64,000 nt of DNA, taken from positions 19,851 through 83,850 of the forward strand of contig MSJI02000799.1 of NCBI GenBank assembly GCA_001931905.2. The letters are read 5' to 3'. This stretch comes from Cladosporium sp. IMV 00045. Lineage: Eukaryota > Ascomycota > Dothideomycetes > Cladosporiales > Cladosporiaceae. The translations under genes and the position numbers were made by a program. Below are positions 10,618 to 19,924 of the stretch, one piece after another (positions within the stretch are counted from its first letter, which is position 1; each line of letters opens with the position of its first letter). A model generated the notes under the pieces. The model was not told the DNA's origin. It saw only the letters and a list, made by a program, of their open reading frames with translations, and made no database searches.

Positions 10618-13113
10618 ATGGACGTCAGACAGCATGATGCGCAGCGCGTCCGCGTGAGTCCCGGACTCGATCACAGTGAAGAGGTGATGGCCGACGCGGA
10701 TGAACCGCCTGATCAGGGATACTTTCGCAAGAGACAACACTCCAGCCACGCTCCCAGCAACCCTTTCACAAGAGCCCAAATGCTTCATGCCACGCGCCGT
10801 GAGTCTCTCTTGACTCGCCAATTGAACTCCGAGAACGATCAATCCACCGAGGACGATGAACAACCGCAATCACCTGTACGTGGTCTCGGCACGGTTTCTT
10901 TCTGGAGCACGCAAAGCACAACTTCGACTGCCGAGCTCACCAGTGACGATGGACGCAGCGTGCCTAGCCCTACCACCAGCCCACCTCTTCGCCCGACGGC
11001 CACTCAGACTGCGTTTGCTGTTCCTGAAAAGCCGCTTTCCAAGGAACCTCGCATTCTCGGATTGGATGCTCTGAACGCTCAAAACAAACCGAAGGACACC
11101 GAATCGGAGAAGTCACTGGAAGCTGGTCTGGGTCGCAAACGATGCATCACGTTCGCCTGTGGCAACAAGGGCAAGGAAAAGCCTCTTACGCCGCCGCCAT
11201 CTACTGAGGAGGACAAACCAGCTTCTCCACCAAAGCGTAAATGCATGATCAAATTCGCTTGCCCGGCACGTGCTGGCGCAGAGAACAAGCCTGCGGAGCC
11301 TACCACTTCGACAAAGCGTCCCGTTAGCCCTCCGCCACCCCAGCGTCGTACCTCCCAGCAGAACAAATCTACCTCGGAAAAAGCTCATCGCGGTTCGGAC
11401 AGCACTGTCACCCACGTTTCTCCGAGCAATGTCAGGAAAGCCTCGGAGCCAGTTGCCGTGGTCGTGAAGGATGACGCAACCCCAAAGCCGCAGCGAAAGC
11501 TTTCCAATGGCTCTGATTCCGGTGGCGAAGGTACCCGTTTCCACGAATTCGGCACTAGCGATGAAGAGCCTGAAGAATGGATTCAGGAGTCTACCTGCTG
11601 GCGCTCGAGGCTGACTGTCAACGACACACTCAAGAAGGAGAATGTCATCCGCCAGCTTGGTCAGGAGGTTGACGAGGAGGCGCTCGAGGAAGAGGAAGAG
11701 GACGATGATGACGATGACGACGAAGATCCTGCGGACGACGACGACGATGGTGATGATGATGACGAAGACGAAGTCGACGTCGACGAGGATGACGAAGACG
11801 AGGAAGATGAAGACTCCGACGATGGATTTCACTCAGATGATGAGCAAGGCTTCGCAGTTTCTGACTCCGAAGGCGAGGACAGCGAATACGAATGGTGGAC
11901 TCCTGCAGGCCGCTCCACCGCAGCAACTTCCATGGACCACCTGGAAACCTTCACCACCAATCACTTCAAGAAAGACAGAGCTGGCTCGGCTTCTTCCGTC
12001 GGCTCCTCTAGCTCCCGCGAGCTGTCACCCAGGTCTTCCCGCAGAAATCATCGCCCTCACAAACATTCCAAATCGGAGGCAATGGACATTCAGCGTCCTG
12101 GAACTCCTGACTTGCCCGATTCGACCGACTTTGTTTGCGGAACCCTTGACGAAGACAGACCGCTTGAGCAGGCCTACATCACTCGCATCAAGGAGCGTGA
12201 GGCCGCCAAGCACAAGGTTCTGCCGCAGGACATCGACCCTACCTTCCCGACTTCCGACCCGGAAATGGACGAAGAGGATGATGAGGACATTGAAGACCCA
12301 GAGGAGAGCGAGTCTGAAGCCAACGTGCACGGCGACATGGAGCAAATCAACGGCGATGAACGCAGGCCCTCTTTCACGCCGCGCAGAAAGAGTCAACCTC
12401 ATCGCTCACCTCCTCCGCCTACAAAACATCGCTCGCCAGCACCTAGACACCGCTCGCCCGCACCCAGACGTCCATCTCCCGCTCCCGTCAGACGCTCCAA
12501 CCGCCGTTCCCCGCCACCCCGCGCTGGATCCCCTGCTCCCAAGCGTCCTTCACCGGCACCCGTCAGACGCTCCACCTGCCGCTCACCGCCTCCGCCAGCG
12601 AAGCGCGGGGCTAACCGCTCTCCGGCGCCACCTCGGAAGCTTTTCGGCCAATCTCCCACGCGCATGCGCTCAGCTGCAAATGGTGCACGTATGACCTCCC
12701 CGCCCAACACACGCCGTACATCTCCATCAGACATTGGCTCTACTGTCAGGCCCATGGGCATCGGTCTCGGTGCTCGTCCGGCGGCTCTCACTCATACCGC
12801 CTCCCTTCCTCGTGCCGGCGGCTACCAGATTAGCCGCATGGACCGCTTGGAAGCGCACGACATGGACGAGGGCTCTGACACCGCTGGCGAGATCCCAATG
12901 AAGAAGCGCGGCGCGATCGACATCGTCAAAGGTCTCGAGAAGAAGCGTCTCCGCCGCAAGGAGAAGATGCACCAGAAAGCCTGCGCCAAAGCCGCCGCCA
13001 AGGGCGAGAAGCCTTACAAAGTCAAGCCCGGCAAAGGCTGCGAGCGGATGCGCGAGGTCGGTCTCGAACTGCAGAGATACAAGGGGAAGGGAGAACACAT
13101 TCTCTCTGTCTAG
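10618..13113 (+). CDS. Acidic, Ser/Arg/Pro-rich fungal protein (DUF2457-like)
   Basis: Intronless 831-residue protein of unknown function, probably nuclear. The two short Cys motifs RKRCITFACG and KRKCMIKFACP (about residues 170-220), followed by an Asp/Glu run (about 353-410) and then EYEWWTPAGRSTA, resemble what I remember of the fungal DUF2457 family. Residues about 595-680 carry repeated RSPAP, RPSPAP and RSPPP units typical of SR-like linkers. The C-terminus is basic (KKRLRRKEKMHQ), consistent with nuclear localisation. The protein looks largely disordered. The acidic-then-basic layout might suit a chromatin or RNA-binding role, but that is inference from composition. The ATG follows a long C/T-rich leader; a second Met at residue 23 is possible. 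Confidence 0.85.
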   Translation: MDVRQHDAQRVRVSPGLDHSEEVMADADEPPDQGYFRKRQHSSHAPSNPFTRAQMLHATRRESLLTRQLNSENDQSTEDDEQPQSPVRGLGTVSFWSTQSTTSTAELTSDDGRSVPSPTTSPPLRPTATQTAFAVPEKPLSKEPRILGLDALNAQNKPKDTESEKSLEAGLGRKRCITFACGNKGKEKPLTPPPSTEEDKPASPPKRKCMIKFACPARAGAENKPAEPTTSTKRPVSPPPPQRRTSQQNKSTSEKAHRGSDSTVTHVSPSNVRKASEPVAVVVKDDATPKPQRKLSNGSDSGGEGTRFHEFGTSDEEPEEWIQESTCWRSRLTVNDTLKKENVIRQLGQEVDEEALEEEEEDDDDDDDEDPADDDDDGDDDDEDEVDVDEDDEDEEDEDSDDGFHSDDEQGFAVSDSEGEDSEYEWWTPAGRSTAATSMDHLETFTTNHFKKDRAGSASSVGSSSSRELSPRSSRRNHRPHKHSKSEAMDIQRPGTPDLPDSTDFVCGTLDEDRPLEQAYITRIKEREAAKHKVLPQDIDPTFPTSDPEMDEEDDEDIEDPEESESEANVHGDMEQINGDERRPSFTPRRKSQPHRSPPPPTKHRSPAPRHRSPAPRRPSPAPVRRSNRRSPPPRAGSPAPKRPSPAPVRRSTCRSPPPPAKRGANRSPAPPRKLFGQSPTRMRSAANGARMTSPPNTRRTSPSDIGSTVRPMGIGLGARPAALTHTASLPRAGGYQISRMDRLEAHDMDEGSDTAGEIPMKKRGAIDIVKGLEKKRLRRKEKMHQKACAKAAAKGEKPYKVKPGKGCERMREVGLELQRYKGKGEHILSV

Positions 13114-14190
13114 ATTTTAACATCCAGCATAAGACTGGACAACATGTGCAGCGCAGCGCCGCCATTGCTAATGGCACGTTTTGATGAACGGCATCTCCTC
13201 TTTTTACAGATGTCGTCTGGTCGCTGCGCTCACTCCACAATTATTACCGGAGCGAAAGAGTCTCCATTTCACAACAAGCCCTGGGGAAAGAAACCCAGCG
13301 GACTGCGCGTTTTTTCCCTTAAAACTTGCGCTACACTTTTCAAGCAAGGCATACCTGGACTTTTTTTCTACAAGCCATGGAACGACCTTTCCTTATTTCC
13401 TGGAATCCTTTCTTCTTGCAAACTGCATGCAGCGTTCAAGCACCTGCGACTTGGCGGCGAATGAGGTCGGATTTCCTGCGTTTTCTGCCTGATTTCAACG
13501 ATTACTGCTACTACTGCGTACGGCCAGGGGAATGGAATGCATCACCGGATTTCGCAATGAATTCTCGTTTTCTGCTTCTGGAAGATATCCCTCTGTTCTT
13601 TGGTTTACTTCTGCTTCTACTACTTCTTCTTCTTCTTCTTCCTGTTGGCATCGGGACGGTGATCAGACAGTCAATCGGGCGGGAAGTTTCCTTCTCGTAC
13701 TGGGCTTGGCTTTTTGGTGGTTGATGATGTCCCTTTTTGGATGTTGGTTTGCGGTGGTCGGTGTGGATATTAGACTCCTTTTAGTATATGAGCCCATGAA
13801 ATGCTTTTCTCAATCACCATCAATCACCTGATCCTCTCATGCAATTCCTCCCCTGCTCCTCTTAGGTCTCCTTTCCTTGGATCTTGCTCCCGACCACTTT
13901 CTTCCCTTCGCTCGCTGTCCCCTTCGTGCCACGGGCCGGGAGATTGTGCTGACGTTCAATTCTTACATAGGTCCACTCGCATCTTCAGCCATATCTTCTC
14001 AGCACCTTCGTCGTTGAAGGTTGGGACCTTGGATTTCGAAGTCATGCACGGCACGTCGTTGCATAACTTCTTCGCCATGCAAAGAATCTGTTCTCAAACA
14101 CCTGATCTGCCATCATTGGAACGAGGGAAGGACAGCGATGCTTCGAGCCCGCGAGAGTCTTCTTCCTTCTTCTTATTGTTCCTCTACGCC
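13114..14190. other. Intergenic: 3' region of the DUF2457-like gene and upstream region of the next gene
   Basis: No supported gene. The first part is probably 3' UTR. A CTT run lies at about 13621-13641 and the sequence turns C/T-rich toward 14000, as in other upstream regions of this window. Confidence 0.45.
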
Positions 14191-14261
14191 TTCGATGATA
14201 TTCCCCAGCGCTCCCCGAGAGTCTACTCTTTCGATCATATTCCCTAGCGCTCCCCGAGAGT
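14191..14261 (+). repeat. Two tandem 32-base direct repeats in a promoter
   Basis: Copies at 14191-14222 and 14230-14261 match at 30 of 32 positions by eye (differences at the seventh and sixteenth bases). Each holds the core AGCGCTCCCCGAGAGT. The second copy runs straight into a TATA box. The spacing of 39 bases start to start would put the copies on roughly the same helix face to within about three quarters of a turn, so I do not read meaning into phasing. They could be binding sites for one regulator. Confidence 0.7.
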
Positions 14262-14268
14262 ATAAAAG
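14261..14268 (+). promoter_or_regulatory. TATA box (TATAAAAG)
   Basis: A perfect TATAAAAG lies 138 bases before the ATG at 14399, directly after the tandem promoter repeats and in a plausible place for a core promoter of the gene at 14399. Such clean TATA boxes in fungi often go with regulated rather than housekeeping genes. Confidence 0.6.
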
Positions 14269-14398
14269 GAGATAGTTTAAGAAGCCTATCTATAGGAGAT
14301 TTTAGCACGCTTTCTTCTCCAAACCCTCTCACGCCAGTCAGTGAAACTGGTCTTTCGATGCTCTTCTCCACCGAGCAAGACAAGCAGAAACGCAAGAC

Positions 14399-16197
14399 AT
14401 GGCAAACCACCACCACTACCACCACCACCACCACCACCACCACCACCACACGCAATGTCTGACGGCACGAAGAAGACGAATCCGACTCCTGCACACCCTT
14501 CTTCTGCTCCTGCTGTTCCTGTCTGCTTGCATCTCTGCGACGTGCATTTGTCTCGCGCACTCATCGGTCAGGAGTCAGACAGCTGTGCTGCGAGACATCG
14601 GCACCAGAATCACCAGCAACAGCAACACCAGCGTCAGTGATGGCTACGACAGCACTCTCTTCCCACCAGTGCCCCAGCTCGTCCACCGCAACAAAGCAAA
14701 ACGCAGCAGCAGTGGAGCTGGTGCAATGCAACCTCCTTTCGACTTTGGTTCCGGCGACTCCGACAGCTCCCCCTCAGATTCCTCCTCAGAAAGCCAGCAC
14801 TCAACGGGAATCTACGCCTTCGTCTCCACCGCGCACCAGGAAAACGACGGGATCGAAGGAGTCAACGCCGCCAGGCGCGCTGAGGGTTGGTCTCGTTGCG
14901 TTGAGCGAGGGAGGAAGGTTAATCGACTTATGAACGCGCCTCAGATTCCTGAGGGGGAAGAGAGCAGGTTTCAGAGGTATGCCGATCTGGCGAAGTGGGG
15001 GTGGACGGTTAGGGAGAAGGAGGTTGAGGGGAAGGGGATGGGAGGGAAGAATTGGGAGGGGGTGTTGGAGATGCTTGGGGTGGCTTTTGGGAATGGTGGT
15101 GAAGGTGGGGAGGGAAATGGGGGGTGGAAGAGGATTGAGGTCAGGCATGAGAGTGATACGGTCGATTGGGGGGACGGGGAGAGGATTTATCCTGTGAGTC
15201 TCTTTTACTATCTTCCGTCGTTTCTTCCGTCAATGTTCAAGAGAAAAACGGCAGGACCTTTGAAGCTGACATTCTGCGACCACCAAAAAAGGCAACAAAA
15301 GCCCTCTTCGCCCTCCTCCTCAACCCCCTCCACGGCATCAGCATCGGTTTCGACTCCGTCGGGCCAGCCTATACGGGAAAAGCGAAGAAACAGAACCTCA
15401 AAGCAGCCGACATCACGCCCTTGAAGCATCTCTCCGACATCCGCTACTTGACGTGGGAGCACGAATGCCAACTCGCAGACGTGCCGGTCTCGTCATTGAA
15501 ATACCACATCGCATCCGACATTCGCAACGACGAGACCCGTGACGCGGTGAGAGATGTGCTCGGCGGTTTTCTGATGGTCAAACTCCCTTTTTGGCCAGGG
15601 ACTGTGATTTCTGAGGCAGAGCACGGGGAGAAATTCACGGCTTTGCTGGGGACGCCGGTGGGGGTGGCGATGGGGAGGTTATTGGCGCAGAGGAAGCAGG
15701 CAATGGGGAGGGAGAGGAGGATCGTTGAGGACAGGTTGTGGAGGGGTGAGACGAGGGATAATGCTTGGGTGGTGGAGCATGGGCCGCCGACGTTTGCGCT
15801 TTTTGTGCTTTCGGATTTGGCGGCTGGTGGTGGTGGTGGTGGTGCTGCTGCTGCTGCTGGTGTTAGTTCGGAGGGGGGTGTTGCGCCTGGCGGTAAGTGG
15901 GGCAAAGGGAAAGCAACGGTGAAAGGTGAAGGTAGTGAAGCGTCGGGTTCTCTCAGTGTGGGTGCTGGTCAAAAGGATGCTAAAGCGTCGTTGAGCGATG
16001 CGTTGCAGCAGACGAAACTCGCGACGGGTGTCACGGCGGGTGGTGAGAATATCAATTCGGCGTCTGGACCTCAGAGCGGATCGCGGCCATCCAGAAGGTT
16101 GCGGATTCGTCGAGTGGCCAAAAGTGGGCTAGGAGGCATGGCAAATGATTTGTCTGGAAGGCCAGTTCGAGAAATTGAGATGGAGAGGCGACATTAG
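14399..16197 (+). CDS. Unknown fungal protein, tandem paralogue A
   Basis: Exons 14399-15193 and 15244-16197 (intron 15194-15243, 50 bases, phase 0) give 582 residues. No known domain is recognised. Residues 4-17 are almost all His, encoded by a CAC run; a basic patch and a hydrophobic stretch (about 29-49) follow and may be a membrane anchor. The later ATG at 14726 would remove all of this, so the true start is uncertain. Residues about 150-440 form the conserved part, with DITPLKHLSDIRYLTWEHEC and FWPGTVISEAEHGEKF. The C-terminus is Gly/Ala/Ser-rich, then basic. The same layout and the same phase-0 intron, placed after Tyr/His-Pro and before a short Asn-Gly-X-Phe-Glu segment, appear in the next gene, so the two are paralogues. 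The coding strand is very G-rich near the end of each exon. Confidence 0.7.
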
Positions 16198-16341
16198 AGA
16201 CGAGACTCACCGATCGAAGCATCGAAATCGACATCGACATCAACATCAACATCAAGCAAACGCAAACGATCGATTACCACAGAAGGCAGACAGAACCTCA
16301 ATAAAAGCACACAACCGACAAGCAGCCATGAAACAAGCAAA

Positions 16342-17851
16342 ATGCTCACCTACCCCAAGCGATCGGCGATCAACTCATTCCAACCCCAAGACACCGGCAC
16401 CGTGCTACACAAACAAATGCCACGATCAGAACCAAGCTTCTCCTCCCACGCCGCCCTGAACGAAGCATTGCGAGACCGCCTCGATCCGCAACGAACCGGC
16501 CGACCGGCCTTCGCGCAAACCGACGAAAGTTCCAAAGTAAGCCAGTTCAGCGAGTACTACGCCGAAGGCGACGAGCATCTTGGCAGATATCCTGGCAGGG
16601 ACTCGTATGTTTTGCAGAGCGCGCAGAGGGATGGGACGCACTGGAGTGAGTTGCTTGGTTCTGATAGTTTAAGTACGGATGACGAGTCGCATATTCCAGA
16701 GAATTGGAGGGAGGGACCTGCCGATTATGGGTATAAGTACGTGGCTGATTGGCGGTTGCCGGATTTTCGTGGTTTGCAGGGGGTTGTGCCCGGTTTTAAT
16801 GATGCGCAAGGACGTCCGGATTCAGCCTGGAGGGCGGCGAAGTGGGTGCATAAGGTTCAGTGGGTTGATGATGAGGAGTTCAAACATCATCCGGTGAGTG
16901 GATTGGGGTAATGTTGTTGATGATCGAGGCGTCTATGAGTTTGTGCTGATATTCAGTGACCAGGTCTCCAACGGCATGTTTGAAAACGTATACTCGCCCA
17001 TACACGGTGCAATCGTTTATGTAACTCACACAGAGCCACTAAAACCCGCAAACAAGGACAAAGACGGGACGTCTCCTCAACCAGTCGATCCAGACGCAAT
17101 GGACGTGGATCGCCAGCCCTCGCAACCCACAGGAACAGGCTCCGGAGCATCAGGATCCACACAGAACTGGTCCGGATTCTCTACCAAAGAAATCCCCCAC
17201 TCACCCTCCGGCAAGGACGGCGACGGCGACATAGACATGGAGCGCCCTTTGCGAAAAGTCAACCTCCAGAAACAAGAGGGCAAGCACATCAAGCAAGAAG
17301 ACCTAACGCCACTGCGCCTCCACGACGTCTGGTTGTTCGACTGGTACATGGCGTGCAGACTCGAAGCTCGCCCGGTCGGTGAGTTGAAGCATATCATCAT
17401 GCTCAACATCGCCGAGACGCATACTTTGCAAGTATTGACAGAGCTCGCGGCCGGCGACAACAGGCGGTGGGGCACTTGGCCGGGGACGCCGTGGCTGAAA
17501 GAGGATAATGAGCCTTTGATCGGGTCGACGTTGGGTCAGAGTATGGCGAAGCTGATCGTGCAGAGGCCAAGGTTGTTTGGTTCGCAGAGGGATTTGCATG
17601 GGGGGAGCGTTTGGTGGACACCGTCGGGTCAAGGGGCGGGGCAGAATGCTCAAGGGACGGTGTCGATGATGTTTACCTTGAAAGACCCGCCATGGGACTT
17701 GATCAATCAGCAGTGGCAGGAATTGAGGTCTGGAGGGCAGACGCAGGGAGGATTGCTGGGTGATGTTGGATCGCAGAGGCGGCCTGGTGGATCTTCGCCT
17801 GGTGAGCAGTCTTCGCAACGACGGAAGGGCATTTGGGGACGAGAGCCTTGA
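16342..17851 (+). CDS. Unknown fungal protein, tandem paralogue B
   Basis: Exons 16342-16893 and 16964-17851 (intron 16894-16963, phase 0) give 479 residues. It starts 144 bases after paralogue A ends, in the same direction. No signal peptide or membrane helix is clear. Conserved blocks match A in order: AAKWVHKVQWVDDEE against a KRIEVRHESDTVDWG-like block, VSNGMFENVYSP after the intron, DLTPLRLHDVWLFDWYMACR against DITPLKHLSDIRYLTWEHEC, and WPGTPWLKEDNEPLIGSTLG against WPGTVISEAEHGEKFTALLG. A low-complexity acidic/Ser insert (about residues 210-285) separates the halves. Function is unknown; the intron position shared with A shows descent from one gene. Confidence 0.75.
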
Positions 17852-18431
17852 GATTTGTTTCGATCTGCGTGAATACTGCACAATAAGCCCTAGGATATCT
17901 TCGATTGAACAGAAAAAGAGCTGCAGGATATGAAGCGTGAACGATCGGGTCAAGACAGCTGATCCGAGGAAATGATCGACCACCGGAAATCTGCGAGAAG
18001 TCATCAACAGCGATCGAAAACACTATCCCCGAGGACCGAATGCAACCAGCGACAACAATGATCGTTCCTGGCCATCGATCGCCCGTATCAAAGTGTTCTG
18101 GACCTTGGTGTTCGTGACGCGACGTCGACCGAAAGACTTTCGGATTTAACCACGGATACATGTCAGCATCTCGTGCTGAATTCCTATTCGGGAAGCAGCA
18201 AGGTTGCGGTTGATAAGTATCATTCATCTTTTGTGCAATGGTCACATGTAAATCAGGAAAATGGTAAACATATTTAATAGTCCAAACAGTCTGACAAGAT
18301 GTCACACATTTCGTTCTCATCGACGACTGCTTCACACGGATTTGAATCAAGCGATCCAAACATCCTCTACCATCGACCTTCCAACACCACCATCAACAAA
18401 CCCAACGACAAACCCACAACAACAAAAAACA
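17852..18431. other. Intergenic, 580 bases
   Basis: Between paralogue B and the hydrolase, both on plus. No gene or repeat supported. The frame of the hydrolase is open back to 18261 but the added N-terminal residues lack protein-like features. Confidence 0.45.
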
Positions 18432-19430
18432 ATGCAACGTCCCCTCCTTCCCCACGCCCTCGTAAACCTCTCCGCCCACCTCCCCGACCCACCCTCCACA
18501 CCAACCATCTCCCTCACGCCCATAACCCTCTCCATCCCCACCCGCCCCCTCCCTTTCCACCTCCGGCTGACCATCCCCCACCCAAATCCCCAAAAGACCC
18601 CCCTGCCAATAATCCTCCTCTCCCACGGCCACGGCAGCTCCAACAATCTCTCCTCTCTACACGGCTACGCCCCCCTCGCGAACCACTGGGCCTCGCACGG
18701 TTTCGCGGTAATCCAACCCACGCACCTCAGCTCCAGAGCACTTCGCAGTCTACCAGAACTGAACAACCGCCCCAGCGCGCCACTGTTCTGGCGCGAGCGC
18801 GTGGAAGACATGGTTTGCATTCTCGACCGGCTTGAGGAGATCGAAGCAGCGGTTCCGTTCCCGTTCGGAGGCTTGGATGCTTCGCGTGTAGCGGTCGCGG
18901 GGCATTCGTTGGGAGGGCACACGGCGAGTGTGCTTTTGGGGATGGAGTTTGCGGATGCTGAAAGTGGCGAAGTGGTCAACATGGCAGAGCCACGAATCAA
19001 AGCCGGCATCCTGCTCGCAGCGCTGGGGGAGGGCGACGAAGCGCTCAGCGAGAAAGGGAGGGAGATGCTGCCGTTCCATCGAAAGGTGGATTTCGGCGCG
19101 ATGAAGACGCCCGCGCTCGTGGTGGTCGGGGACGCTGATCCGAATGAGCACTTGACGACGAGGGGGTGGGAGTGGCACGCGGATGCGTTTCGGCTTGGAG
19201 GGGAGGGGAGGAGTTTGCTCACGCTGTTTGGTGGGGATCATTGTTTGGGGGGCATTTCGGGATTTGATGCGAAAGAGACGGTGGAGGAGGATGTGCAGAT
19301 GGTTGCTGCTGTGCAGAGGCTTTCGGTGGTGTGGTTGAGGAAGGTGTTGGATGGTGATGAGGGGGGTTGGGAGGAAGCTGTGAGGGTTTTGCATGAGATT
19401 GGGAGGATTGGGAGGGTCGAGAGTAAGTGA
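18432..19430 (+). CDS. Alpha/beta hydrolase (PAF-acetylhydrolase/chlorophyllase-like)
   Basis: A single-exon 332-residue serine hydrolase with the alpha/beta fold. The early strand PLPIILLSHGHGSS supplies an oxyanion-hole-like HGHG. GHSLGGHT (about residues 156-163) is the nucleophile elbow with the catalytic Ser. ALVVVGDADPNEH (about 228-240) should give the acidic residue, and LFGGDHCLGG (about 264-273) the catalytic His. This resembles plasma PAF-acetylhydrolase-like and chlorophyllase-like enzymes; the substrate is unknown. I chose the ATG at 18432 because it has an A-rich context and the protein starts sensibly there; an upstream in-frame ATG at 18261 would add 57 low-complexity residues. 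The first third is extremely C-rich and the last third extremely G-rich on the coding strand. Confidence 0.85.
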   Translation: MQRPLLPHALVNLSAHLPDPPSTPTISLTPITLSIPTRPLPFHLRLTIPHPNPQKTPLPIILLSHGHGSSNNLSSLHGYAPLANHWASHGFAVIQPTHLSSRALRSLPELNNRPSAPLFWRERVEDMVCILDRLEEIEAAVPFPFGGLDASRVAVAGHSLGGHTASVLLGMEFADAESGEVVNMAEPRIKAGILLAALGEGDEALSEKGREMLPFHRKVDFGAMKTPALVVVGDADPNEHLTTRGWEWHADAFRLGGEGRSLLTLFGGDHCLGGISGFDAKETVEEDVQMVAAVQRLSVVWLRKVLDGDEGGWEEAVRVLHEIGRIGRVESK

Positions 19431-19924
19431 ATGCGCTTGGCTTGGGGTGCGGATTGGCAGGAAAGATGTTATCCTTGCTAGTTCAGCCAATCGCTTGTGC
19501 CGTTCAGGGCGTTCTAGGCAACGAGGGTTGAAATCCGCAAGTTTCGATTGAACTGTCAGACGAGTCCCTAAGAGCATGATCGGTAGTCAGAAAGAAGGGA
19601 GTAACATGCTGCTAGACCCATTTGTTAGCCAATCTAAAGCCTCAATCGTGCCGATGTCAACGCTTCCACTGCTGAATTGCCTAGCTCCTGAGAAAGGAAA
19701 GACCAAAAGGAGAAGAAAAGAACAGAAGATGAACGATAATTTTGACACGACTAGCAACATCCCATTTTCCACCCAGACCCTACGCTGGTCATCAGTCAGC
19801 GTGGAACCGCCATCCGATTTCAAGCAGATCTATGCTGCACCGTGACGCCATTAAAACGTGGACTGAAATGAATTAAGCCTGAAGAGAAGGCCTTCGCTCG
19901 AAGGCGCGATTCGAATGGCTGCAG
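19431..19924. other. Convergent intergenic region
   Basis: About 490 bases between the 3' ends of the hydrolase and SMC1. It should hold both polyadenylation regions. No gene supported. Confidence 0.45.

Noticed and set aside
11113..11832. Minus frame rich in Val and Ile opposite the acidic run
   Set aside because: It is the mirror of the GAC/GAT/GAA codons of the DUF2457-like gene.
14042..14560. Minus frame with a poly-Val stretch opposite the His tract
   Set aside because: Mirror of the CAC repeat; no independent support.
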